Under the pieces are notes generated by a model. The model made no database searches. It was not told the origin of the DNA and was given only the letters and a program-made list of their open reading frames with translations. A DNA stretch of 60,000 bases. Origin: Nematostella vectensis (lineage: Eukaryota > Cnidaria > Anthozoa > Actiniaria > Edwardsiidae). Both the position numbers and the translations under genes were made by a program. Within the stretch, counting starts at the first letter, position 1. Each line of letters begins with the position of its first letter. Below, piece after piece: positions 52,701 to 59,417 of this stretch. The stretch is from positions 5,555,181 through 5,615,180 of the forward strand of contig NC_064040.1 in the NCBI RefSeq assembly GCF_932526225.1, written 5' to 3'.

Positions 52701-55700
52701 TCAATATCAACATCATCACAACCACCATCAATATCAACATCATCACAACTATCATTATCATGATTCTTCATCAATATCAACATCATCACAACCACTATCA
52801 TCATGATAATTAATCAATATCAACATCATCACAACCATCATCACCATAATTCCTCGTCAATATCAACACCATCAGAATCATCATCATCATGATTCCTCAT
52901 CAATATCAACATCATCACAACCACTATTATCATGATAATTAATCAATATCAACATCATCACAACCATCATCATCATAATTCCTCGTCAATCTCAACACCA
53001 TCAGAATCATCATCATCATGATTCCTCATCAACATCAACATCATCACAACCATCATCATCATTATTCCTCATCAATATCAACATCATCACAACCATCATC
53101 ATCATTATTCCTCATCAATATCAACATCATCACAACCATCATCATTATTCCTCATCAATATCAACATCATCACAACTATCACTATCATGATTCTTCATCA
53201 ATATTAACAAAATCACAACCACTTTCATCATGTTAATTAATCGAAATCAACATCATCACAACCATCATTATAATTCCTCATCAATATCAACATCATCAGA
53301 ATCATCATCATTATGATTCCTCATCAATATTAACAACATCACAACCACTATCATCATGTTAATTAATCGATATCAACATCATCACAACCATCATTATCAT
53401 GATTCCTCATCAATATCAACATCATCACAACTATCATTATCATTATTCCTCATCAATATTAACAACATCACAACCATCGTCACCATGATTCCTCATCAAT
53501 ATTAACAACATCACAACCATCGTCACCATGATTCCTCATCAATATTAACAACATCACAACTATCATTATCATTATTCCTCATCAATATTAACAACATCAC
53601 AACCATCGTCACCATGATTCCTCATAATCATCATCAGTACCAGTCCCCATTACTTACTCTGGCTCCTCTGGAGGATCATTTATTGCCAGAAACACGCAAT
53701 TTGTTAAAATAGTAAATAAAATAAGCAGTTCAAAATATCTGAAAAGCAAGTTAAGGAAATACAGGATTTCCTCTAATTACGTCTAACTACGCGAGCTCAA
53801 TGTGAGATAAAATATCAATCGGATAAACATTCGACCAGCTCCATCAAACGTACACAGTTAAAAGTACACAATTCAAACACCCAACGGTAAGACCCGGAGG
53901 GACAGTCGCGGGTGCAGAGGAGGGGTTGGGGGGGGGGGGGTCCTTGAGTAAAATGTTTACTCGACTCGACACACACACGCCCATGTTATATTAAGGTCGA
54001 AATTCGCAGAACAATTAGCTTCTTTCGTGAGAGATTAAGGAAGTGCGCGAGACGGAGAGAGACATAAAGATGTCACACAAATTAAGGCGGCCTCAACCAG
54101 GTCAGAATTTGAAAAAGGTTTCCATCAAAACTCATACAAGATATCGATTAAGCAGAAGAGAATTGGAAAATTGATTAGGGCAACAGCAACTGAAATCCTT
54201 GAGTTATCGGCTTAGGGAGATGTGTGCGACCACCGGTTAAAAATACCAATATGTAGTTATGCTTTGAGGATGAAGTGAATTGCAAAGTGACGCCCGTTGA
54301 TTTGATTAATACGACAGGTCTAAATTCACTAAACGGAAGAAAAGAGTGTAGAATCTGCGAATTAGGATTGAAAACAGACGGTCGCATATAAGTAATCCCA
54401 GTCCAAAAGTGTTACCCGATGGATATCCGTGACATCTGTTGGGTTACGCGTTCAATGATATAAAATATGTCGACGCGGGAGTGAATGGAAACCAGAAAGA
54501 TAAAATCGTGATAATCGATCTTTAAATTCAACACGGAATACTCACAACACTTTCAATGGTTTTATTTTTGCAAAATATATACCCAAGTAGAAAAACATAA
54601 GCTAGAGGCACGTTTCGAGTCATTTAGCTTATGTAAATATCTATGACTTTTAATCTAACTGCTGCATAATTTTAGTATTTGAATAGGGTTTCAAGTGGGA
54701 AACACACTTGTCTCTTTAGAAACCCTTGCTTCTCCTGAATTGACTAAAAACCACTGAGAAAATCCGAGCTATATAAGGTGACGATGGTTACTGTTGGCTA
54801 AAACCGCTTCAAAACCACACCAGCGTCACAAAATACAAATATTAGTCCCAGGCGAGCAATAAAGGATCAAAATGCGCTTTTATCTCACATGCTACCGCGG
54901 ACGATGTTAAACAATTCAGCAGGCTACTCGCCGCACTTCAAATTGTAATATCGACTTCGCAATCGCACTTAGCAGGCTGGAAAAAAAGGCTTTTCTTTTG
55001 GAAAATGTACAAAAAAGATCGTTCGCTTATTTGGAAGAATAATGAAATGTTTTTAATAGGAAAATAAATATCAAAGGAAATTAAAATCATAAATAGCCTT
55101 GGTTGGCTAAAGCATGGATTCTTTTCGTGAGATTGAACCAAACGAAATGCAAGGGCTATATATGGTATATAGCCTATGGGTGTTTACCTAATATAGGTTT
55201 TTATTGGTTTTCGAAGTTGGAAGTGAGTTCTCTGATATGTATTGAAATAGGAATGTAATGAATAACATTCGTATTTTTGGATATACGAATTGAGAGGAGA
55301 TTGCTATGCGACTTTCGTCCCTCAAAACACATTTTGTGGGGGGAAATAAAGTACTAAAACCGAATAAGGCGACAGGCGGAAGATGAAGCGTGGGTAATTG
55401 TGCCTTCTTACTCAAGTGAAATTGAATAAATGAATTAAATAAAAACACGAAAAAAATACTTGATTATAGTATTATTTACGGCAAATCTTTAAAGCTATTC
55501 AGATGCTCTGCTCACATGTTTATGACCACGACAAAGTTTCTATGACTGCAACTGCAAAAACAAATTAAAAAATCGTTTTACTAATATTTATAAAAACGCC
55601 CATCAGACAATTGACAAAAACCCAATTCGTGGGCGGCATATTTATTAAAGTACGCTAAAAATGAAATTCTCAGAGGACTAGTTGCCACGCACCCAAGCCA

Positions 55701-57872
55701 TCACGTCTTTTTTGCCCCTTGTTTCCCATAAATGGAAACACCTGAATATAGAACTGACTTAAATATAGGTCGGCTGCCGTAACAAGGATCCGACTGCGAT
55801 TTGATTTGTAGAGTCTGCACTTCTGATATGCCGTCACAGCACAGGAAGAGAGTAGAATTTTCTTCTATGTTACGCCGACGCTTAAGTTCTATTGAAAAAT
55901 CTTAATTTTCCATTGATCAAAATACACTTTTTTATTATCAGCGACATCATTTTATTGATCCTAATCCAAAAGCACTAGAAACACAAATGGAAGATGAAAG
56001 ATAGAGCAAAATCATTTGCTGGAAACCGGTTGGTCTTGTTTTTATTTCTTGATCGGTGGTTTGACAGGCAAGTCTAGCGAACATCTGTTCTGGGCGTCAG
56101 CAAAAAAAAAAACTATAAAAAAATCCAAATTTAGATTTCCAGGTTAGAAATTTTCATATATTAATAAACTAGGCAGTGCGAAAACCCCATTTAGTTTATC
56201 GTAGACGAGTAGTAATATACACATATATCCAACATTGGTCGATGACTAAAAAAATCAATTATGTTGAAGGAGTGCAGAAATAGAGAAAATTGTGTTATGT
56301 TTTAACATTATAGTATCACAATGACTGTGGGAAGATAAGAGCCGAATGCTTATCAAGAAAAATAATGGGCACAAAGTGATCTCCAATAAATATAACAACA
56401 AGGAATAAAATCGTAAAACAGAAAGATATAGTCCATTGCACTCTTCGCAAAAAAAAAAAAAAACAGTTTCTCGAAGTGACAATAAAATCTATGAAAACGA
56501 ATTTGAGTTTCATCGGATATTTATGGATTGATAAATAAGCAGATTAACAAGAAAATGGGCAATCAATTGTCCAAAAGGGAAAATGGATTATGCTAACTAC
56601 AAAACATCGATTATAGAACAAAGCTGCACATAATACCGGTTAGTTGCTCTTTCAGTAAATTATAAACAACTGATAGAAATTTAAAGGATTTGAATATGTC
56701 GAAGATAAGCTTAGTTTAAAAAGATTACGATTTAATATGCTAAGCCGCGCGGTTTCATAAAAAGACGTAATTGAAAAAGCAAATAAAAGAAGAAAATTAG
56801 CAAGTGAAAAAAGGACATCAAAATGAATAGGGCTGAAGTATATCAGAACGAGGTATACTCAAACTAAAAACGGATAATTGGATTTAGAAGGTTTGACTGG
56901 AGCAAGAAAACATCACAATATTCTTAAAAAGTTCCCACTGCTTAATAATTGGCACTTTTGGATGTCGTATATATATTCATAACGTACTTGTTAGTATGAA
57001 TAGATGTTTTTGCTACATTAGAAATAAACGCTACTATAGCAACGATCAGAGCTGTGAGGATGGCAATTAACAGCAACAGTTTCAAGGAGGTAGAATTTGG
57101 GAATTAGCAGCATAGAGCATCTAAAACAACCATCTATCACTGCCATGATAATCATCACAAACGTCAACGGTAGAAAAAAAAAGACAAGAGAAGAAGTATG
57201 AGCTAACAATGACCACAACATCACAATTAACATTGTCAACATTTTCAACGCCAAAACAACAATAATAAGACTATTAAAATCACTAACAACATCATTTTAA
57301 TCAACATTGTTAACAGCGACAACAACATGACAATCAGCATTATCAACACCATCCCAACAACGATAAGACAAGTGCCATCAATACCACGGCCAACAACGAT
57401 AAGACTAGTGCCATCAATACCACTGCCAACAACGATAAGACTAGTGCCATCAATACCACTGCCAACAACGATAAGACTAGTGCCATCAATACCACGGCCA
57501 ACAACGATAAGACTAGTGCCATCAATACCACGGCCAACAACGATAAGACAAGTGCCATCAATACCACGGCCAAAACATTATAGTAATTACCAACATTCTT
57601 GACAACGACAACAACAACATGAAAAGCAACGACAAAAACAAGAATATCAATATTATAAGTAACAAGAACTAATAACGATAATAATATCAAATAATGATAA
57701 TGGTACTAACATTAACAGCATATACAATTAGCTTTAAAGGATACTGATGTGTGATTAGAAAAATTACAAATCTCCTAAGTGGATTTCTAGGGCTAAATAA
57801 CCACAAGGACTTGGATGCGTGAAATCTGTAGACATACTGTTTGCCGAACTTTCTCGCGACAACAAGAAAGGT
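39451..57872 (-). CDS. NaV2.5: Voltage-gated sodium channel alpha subunit, DKEA filter (cnidarian NaV2.5 type), 5' end missing
   Basis: Plasma-membrane pore protein carrying the inward current of action potentials. I joined 23 exons (listed separately) by splice sites and phase: 5277 nt, 1758 codons with no internal stop, ending at TGA 39451-39453. Four repeats, each S1-S6, are visible: DI about residues 43-325, DII 400-620, DIII 910-1190, DIV 1235-1540, then an EF-hand-like region and an IQ motif. Filter residues are D (DI, GAC 50683-50685), K (DII, AAA 46178-46180), E (DIII, GAA 42415-42417) and A (DIV, GCA 40441-40443). Vertebrate NaV1 is DEKA; cnidarian NaV2 channels are mostly DEEA, and DKEA is reported for Nematostella NaV2.5 (literature memory). 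The first coding exon, normally about 60-90 residues with the start codon, was not found up to 60000. Interdomain linkers are shorter than in vertebrates except DII-DIII, which is long and charged. Confidence 0.95.
39518..39577 (-). repeat. 12-bp coding minisatellite in the channel C-terminal tail
   Basis: Five units of GGAGCCATTTTT on the plus strand, read on the gene strand as NGSK or SGSK tetrapeptides. In frame, so changes in copy number keep the reading frame. Confidence 0.92.
40943..41074 (-). CDS. NaV2.5: Sodium channel exon e22: DIV S2-S3
   Basis: 132 bp. [18 protein letters not shown] (S2) and [18 protein letters not shown] (S3). I placed the start after CACAC because it alone gives the right phase with e21, and it makes the QSE-to-S2 distance equal to that of vertebrate channels. 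Donor GTAAGA. Confidence 0.9.
41075..41457 (-). other. U12-type AT-AC intron of the sodium channel (e21/e22)
   Basis: 383 bp. Donor ATATCCTTT, branch site TCCTTGAC and terminal CAC. The branch adenosine to exon distance is about 30 nt, longer than the usual 10-20. AT-AC minor introns are known in voltage-gated Na and Ca channel genes. Without this reading, e21 runs into TAA and e22 has no in-phase acceptor that conserves protein length. Confidence 0.78.
41458..41596 (-). CDS. NaV2.5: Sodium channel exon e21: DIV S1
   Basis: 139 bp. [18 protein letters not shown] and [16 protein letters not shown], the DIV S1 (compare LNMVTMM...DDQSE). It ends GCATTAG followed by ATATCCTTT (41449-41457), a U12 AT-AC donor. 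No usable GT exists before an in-frame TAA. Confidence 0.92.
41804..41917 (-). CDS. NaV2.5: Sodium channel exon e20: DIII-DIV inactivation linker
   Basis: 114 bp, 38 codons, phase 0 at both ends. Reads [18 protein letters not shown] and then NTIKK and a Lys/Pro-rich run. Aligned on the Thr that follows the triad, IFM of vertebrate channels is FLL here. The linker keeps the canonical length to VFD in e21. The donor is GTTTGA, the weakest in the gene. Confidence 0.92.
42136..42273 (-). CDS. NaV2.5: Sodium channel exon e19: DIII S6
   Basis: 138 bp, 46 codons. [20 protein letters not shown] and [16 protein letters not shown], the DIII S6 with its conserved IGVIIDNFN end. Donor GTAACC, acceptor TCTCAG. 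Confidence 0.95.
42373..42426 (-). CDS. NaV2.5: Sodium channel exon e18: DIII filter (Glu)
   Basis: 54-bp microexon, 18 codons: [18 protein letters not shown]. The Glu in TLEG occupies the place of the filter Lys in bilaterian TFKG, so domain III contributes Glu. Donor GTAAGT, acceptor CAACAG, phase 0 at both ends. Confidence 0.94.
42755..42860 (-). CDS. NaV2.5: Sodium channel exon e17: DIII turret and pore helix
   Basis: 106 bp. [15 protein letters not shown], then [17 protein letters not shown], matching the KVNFDNVGLGYLSLLQV pore helix of vertebrates. The NGT sequon is a likely glycosylation site (inference). The intron falls exactly before the filter. Confidence 0.94.
43287..43459 (-). 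CDS. NaV2.5: Sodium channel exon e16: DIII S5 and turret
   Basis: 173 bp. [19 protein letters not shown] linker/S5 and then [20 protein letters not shown], the conserved end of S5 and its Cys turret. Phase 0 in, phase 2 out; the split codon makes Lys of PDK. Confidence 0.94.
43766..43867 (-). CDS. NaV2.5: Sodium channel exon e15: DIII S4 voltage sensor
   Basis: 102 bp, 34 codons. Contains [20 protein letters not shown], nearly identical to the bilaterian DIII S4 ([20 protein letters not shown]). Donor GTAACG, acceptor TTCTAG. Confidence 0.95.
44048..44221 (-). CDS. NaV2.5: Sodium channel exon e14: DIII S2-S3
   Basis: 174 bp, 58 codons, phase 0. [17 protein letters not shown] loop, S2 [18 protein letters not shown] and S3 [12 protein letters not shown]. 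Donor GTAAGT, acceptor GTTAG. Confidence 0.93.
44639..45207 (-). CDS. NaV2.5: Sodium channel exon e13: DII-DIII linker and DIII S1
   Basis: 569 bp. Long hydrophilic linker with Asn/Ser-rich stretches and a cysteine cluster ([13 protein letters not shown]), then [19 protein letters not shown], the DIII S1 helix. Donor GTGAGT. The Cys cluster lies in the cytoplasmic stretch just before S1 and I do not recognise it from other channels. Confidence 0.92.
45688..46423 (-). CDS. NaV2.5: Sodium channel exon e12: DII S4 end, S5, pore (Lys), S6 and start of DII-DIII linker
   Basis: 736 bp. Ends S4, then S5 ([20 protein letters not shown]) and the pore [13 protein letters not shown]. The Lys in CGKW replaces the Glu of vertebrate CGEW, so this codon moves the filter lysine into domain II. 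S6 reads [17 protein letters not shown]. The linker then alternates acidic and Lys-rich runs ([13 protein letters not shown]) and contains SRKKSR. Phase 1 end, donor GTAACA. Confidence 0.95.
46680..47986 (-). mobile_element. Tc1/mariner-superfamily DNA transposon
   Basis: 1307 bp with inverted ends CAGGGTGTCTCAAAAGTGCG and CAGGGTGTCTCAAAAGTTCG (one mismatch in about 30 bp, extending through CCCCTTTT), flanked by TA at 46678-46679 and 47987-47988. It is inserted in the MITE within the e11/e12 intron of the sodium channel and transcribed in the same direction. It carries a broken transposase. Confidence 0.95.
46843..47706 (-). pseudogene. Decayed Tc1/mariner transposase
   Basis: Cut-and-paste transposase remnant. 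From ATG 47704-47706 it reads [12 protein letters not shown], then a stop, then a helix-turn-helix-like stretch ([20 protein letters not shown]) with GRPS after it, followed by frame changes. The C-terminal half (47388 to stop 46843) is open, with KDGAPAHT and [17 protein letters not shown], the second Asp and the Glu of the DDE triad. These are separated by 37 residues, i.e. DD37E rather than the common DD34E; a Lys run in between is encoded by a homopolymer, so slippage could alter the count. The first Asp was not identified. Inactive. Confidence 0.88.
48131..48319 (-). CDS. NaV2.5: Sodium channel exon e11: DII S2-S4
   Basis: 189 bp, 63 codons. [18 protein letters not shown] (S2), [18 protein letters not shown] (S3) and LSVLRTFRL, the first half of S4. 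S4 continues in e12 as [10 protein letters not shown], giving an R-R-R-K ladder. The intron between the two halves (46424-48130) carries the nested transposons. Confidence 0.93.
48858..48995 (-). CDS. NaV2.5: Sodium channel exon e10: DII S1
   Basis: 138 bp, 46 codons. Reads [20 protein letters not shown] then [12 protein letters not shown], the DII S1 helix. Donor GTAAGT, acceptor CTCCAG, phase 0. Confidence 0.93.
49397..49615 (-). CDS. NaV2.5: Sodium channel exon e9: DI-DII cytoplasmic linker
   Basis: 219 bp, 73 codons, phase 0 at both ends. Acidic, Glu/Thr-rich linker starting [12 protein letters not shown] and ending LQRIRK. KRSAS is a basophilic kinase-type site (inference). The whole DI-DII linker is about 90 residues, much shorter than in vertebrate channels. 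Confidence 0.88.
49909..50055 (-). CDS. NaV2.5: Sodium channel exon e8: DI S6
   Basis: 147 bp, 49 codons, phase 0 at both ends. Reads [18 protein letters not shown] and [16 protein letters not shown], the DI S6 gate helix. The 3' splice-site region and first bases of this exon are repeated upstream in 59-bp units, giving decoy acceptors. Using the next one (exon edge 50114) would add 59 nt and hit TGA after 15 codons. Confidence 0.93.
50032..50250 (-). repeat. 59-bp tandem repeat duplicating the e8 exon edge
   Basis: About 3.7 units with starts at 50032, 50091, 50150 and 50209. Each unit holds the first 24 bases of exon e8, its AG acceptor and about 30 bases of intron. The first unit is the real exon edge; the others are in the intron and keep an intact acceptor dinucleotide, but lead to a frameshift and stop. 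Confidence 0.9.
50659..50803 (-). CDS. NaV2.5: Sodium channel exon e7: DI pore loop
   Basis: 145 bp. Cysteine-rich turret, then [20 protein letters not shown]. The Asp of TMDYWE is the DI filter residue. The following Tyr is at the position whose aromatic ring contributes to tetrodotoxin binding in sensitive channels; sensitivity here is not predictable because K and E differ from DEKA. Donor GTAAGT, phase 0. Confidence 0.93.
50845..51362 (-). repeat. GATGAT-type microsatellite/minisatellite in the channel intron e6/e7
   Basis: GATGATGATGGTGATAAGGC-type units plus three copies of a longer block starting CAGAACTAAGTTAAGGCACA (50830, 50957, 51057). It reaches to about 7 bp from the donor of e6 (51369-51374). 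Confidence 0.93.
51375..51438 (-). CDS. NaV2.5: Sodium channel exon e6: DI extracellular turret
   Basis: 64 bp small exon reading [20 protein letters not shown], the extracellular loop before the DI pore. Donor GTGAGT (51369-51374) lies only about 7 bp from a long GATGAT-type microsatellite in the next intron. Confidence 0.88.
51748..51942 (-). CDS. NaV2.5: Sodium channel exon e5: DI S4-S5 linker, S5 and turret
   Basis: 195 bp. Starts [13 protein letters not shown], the S4-S5 linker, followed by the S5 helix and a cysteine-containing turret ([10 protein letters not shown]). Donor GTAAGC, acceptor TTGCAG. The preceding exon's last base completes the first Gly codon. Confidence 0.93.
52026..52117 (-). 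CDS. NaV2.5: Sodium channel exon e4: DI S4 voltage sensor
   Basis: 92 bp. Carries [18 protein letters not shown], with arginines at every third position (four Arg then Lys), the voltage-sensing pattern of S4. Donor GTATGA, acceptor TTTCAG. Confidence 0.93.
52450..52578 (-). CDS. NaV2.5: Sodium channel exon e3: DI S2-S3
   Basis: 129 bp. Reads [19 protein letters not shown] and then [16 protein letters not shown], the S2 helix with its conserved acidic residue and the S3 WNWLDF motif. Donor GTGAGT, acceptor TTACAG, phase 2 at both ends. Confidence 0.93.
52680..53640 (-). repeat. CATCAT/TCATCAATATCAAC minisatellite in the channel intron e2/e3
   Basis: About 960 bp of degenerate units such as GATTCCTCATCAATATCAAC with ATCATC runs. 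It starts about 12-17 bp inside the donor of e2 (53652-53657) and fills nearly the whole 1.08-kb intron. Confidence 0.93.
53658..53738 (-). CDS. NaV2.5: Sodium channel exon e2: DI S1
   Basis: 81 bp. Reads [16 protein letters not shown], the S1 helix of domain I (compare [16 protein letters not shown] in vertebrates), then the short S1-S2 loop ending PPEEPE. The acceptor TTTTCAG is preceded by TTCCTTAAC, a perfect U12 branch-site consensus. The donor is GTAAGT. Phase 2 at both ends. Confidence 0.93.
53928..53941 (+). repeat. G homopolymer run in the U12-type intron
   Basis: GGGGTTGGGG followed by more than ten G. On the gene strand this is a C run. Likely length-variable. Confidence 0.85.
57350..57571 (-). 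repeat. 36-bp tandem repeat in the U12-type intron
   Basis: About six units of AGTGCCATCAATACCACGGC plus a 16-bp remainder (CAACAACGATAAGACT), very homogeneous. It lies about 160 bp downstream of the U12 donor. The surrounding sequence is AAC-rich. Confidence 0.93.
57745..57872 (-). CDS. NaV2.5: Sodium channel exon e1: cytoplasmic segment before DI S1
   Basis: 128 bp, 42 codons plus 2 nt. It reads [11 protein letters not shown], then [14 protein letters not shown], then RNPLRR and FLITH, matching the TFIVLNKGK...YRFSATKALYIFSPFNPIRR stretch that precedes S1 in bilaterian NaV channels. The acceptor is ATTACAG at its high-coordinate edge. The donor is GTATCCTTT (57736-57744), a perfect U12-type 5' splice site. 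Its last two bases plus the first base of e2 make a Gln codon. This exon is easy to miss because it lies 4 kb from e2. Confidence 0.9.
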
Positions 57873-59359
57873 CTGTAATACAAACAAAACAGAGCAGGAG
57901 TGAGGACATGCATAAACAAAGGCACATGGGGGTGGGGGTAAAACTCCCTACGAGAGACATGAAATGCTATAAAAAACCCTGCTTTCGTGTTGAACCCTAG
58001 GGGGGTTGGGGTAAACCTCCCTATGAGAGACACGAAATGCTATAAAACCCCCGGCTTCCGTGTTGAACCCTCCGATATCACGCCAACATTGCTAGACAAG
58101 ACAGCTAACATTGCTGGCCCAACAGTGTTGGTGCCGTTAACAATATTGGGGGAGATTTACTTTGTCCCGTTTACAACCAACAAATATCGCTCAGAATTGT
58201 TGACCACGGGATAAAATATTGGTAAACGACATCTCTGAAGCATTGCAACAGGGTGTAAAAACCACCACACCATTCCAGGGGCGTATAATTCTTTGTGCCG
58301 ATCCCTCCAATGCTAGCGCTACAGAAACGTATCATTGAAGGGGGGTACTGTTTGTACGCGCCTGGGAAGTGTCAACGAACATTTGCCATGGTGAGATTAT
58401 GATTACCAGGCAAATATTGTTATTTGAGATTTATACATTAAGATAAAAAAAAAGCGCATCGCAAAAATGCTCGTGATATTTTGCATTGCAATATTTTTTA
58501 TATCGCAAAGTGTAGAAATATAAAGACGGCAGACAAAGCAATGCATCATGGGAGGAAGAAGGGCGTCCATAATTTGAAAGCTCTGGATTCAAACTGCTGT
58601 TTGAAGTATCCAAATAGATTGTTTTATGCTTTTGCTACAGAATTGAGCCGTTTTCTTATTTCGATTGATATTTTTACGTCTGTAAAGATCGGATTAGTTT
58701 TTTTAAATAGAATCGAAGGTCTCAGACGAGACTGTGCGAATCACTGTCAGTACAAGGTGACTAAGGCCAAACAAGAGGAAGTCTGAGTATTTGTTTTCAA
58801 TTTAACTAATGCAGGAAGTGGGCAAGTATGATTGAAAAGTGGGACTCCAGGATCGAGATTGTGCAAATGTACGGTAAAACTAAATCAACATTCAATTTAT
58901 CCGAATTTCAAATATTAAACATAAGAGCAGAAGTGTTATCTCTACCCTTATATTCGGCAACATTTTTTTAAAGTGAGTGTTATCAAAAACATATCGCAAT
59001 GGGGTTTCTATAGAACTGCCGGTGCACATCCACGATTCTTTTACCTTCGTATTTCAAGAGAATCTTGGAAGTCGTTTTGTTTGGCGGTGTTAAACCCCGT
59101 CACTATACAGTTTCATTAGTTTATTTGAATCGTGTATAAATAAGATGAACTGAAAGGAAATCTGATTAAAGTTAGCAGAGAAATTACTGAGGGTTTGGTC
59201 CTAACCAAAATGTGACGTTGTGAATACCAAATTACATCACGCTTGTGAAGATTCCACATCAAATTGTCACAACTTGTCGAAGTTTTGATAGCTCCAAACG
59301 AGAAAATGTGCTACAAGCGGAAAGAATAGTCCAATATGAAGGTGATAATACTGGAGATT
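57873..59359. other. Region upstream of channel exon e1; start exon not found
   Basis: Contains the 70-bp tandem pair and a possible short element at 58277-58370 (CCAGGGGCGT...CGCCTGG). No frame resembling the NaV N-terminus was seen on the minus strand. Confidence 0.5.
57929..58067. repeat. Two tandem copies of a 70-bp unit upstream of exon e1
   Basis: 57929-57998 and 57999-58067 share GGGGTAAA, CTCCCTA, GAGAGACA, GAAATGCTATAAAA and GTGTTGAACCCT with about 85 percent identity. Each has a G-rich start. Confidence 0.88.
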
Positions 59360-59417
59360 CTTGTTCGTCAACTCGTAGTCGAGTATGACCATAGCAATAC
59401 TGACAGTATAACAATGT

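Larger units (their letters stand above)
53739..57744 (-). other. U12-type GT-AG intron of the sodium channel (e1/e2)
   Basis: 4006 bp. 5' end GTATCCTTT; 3' end TTCCTTAAC, then 11 nt, then the exon. Both are perfect minor-spliceosome consensus sequences. Vertebrate SCN genes have a U12 intron at the same place, before DI S1 (from memory). It contains a G run (53928-53941), a 36-bp tandem repeat (57350-57571) and otherwise featureless AT-rich sequence. Confidence 0.85.

Noticed and set aside
54541-54600. Candidate pre-S1 exon ending at a GTGAGT donor with suitable phase (…KIKPLKV)
   Set aside because: It lacks the SP-NP-RR motif, and the segment at 57745-57872 matches the family clearly and carries the U12 donor paired with the U12 branch site before e2.
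57327-57690. Frames reading [12 protein letters not shown] and its antisense
   Set aside because: Translation of the 36-bp tandem repeat inside a channel intron.
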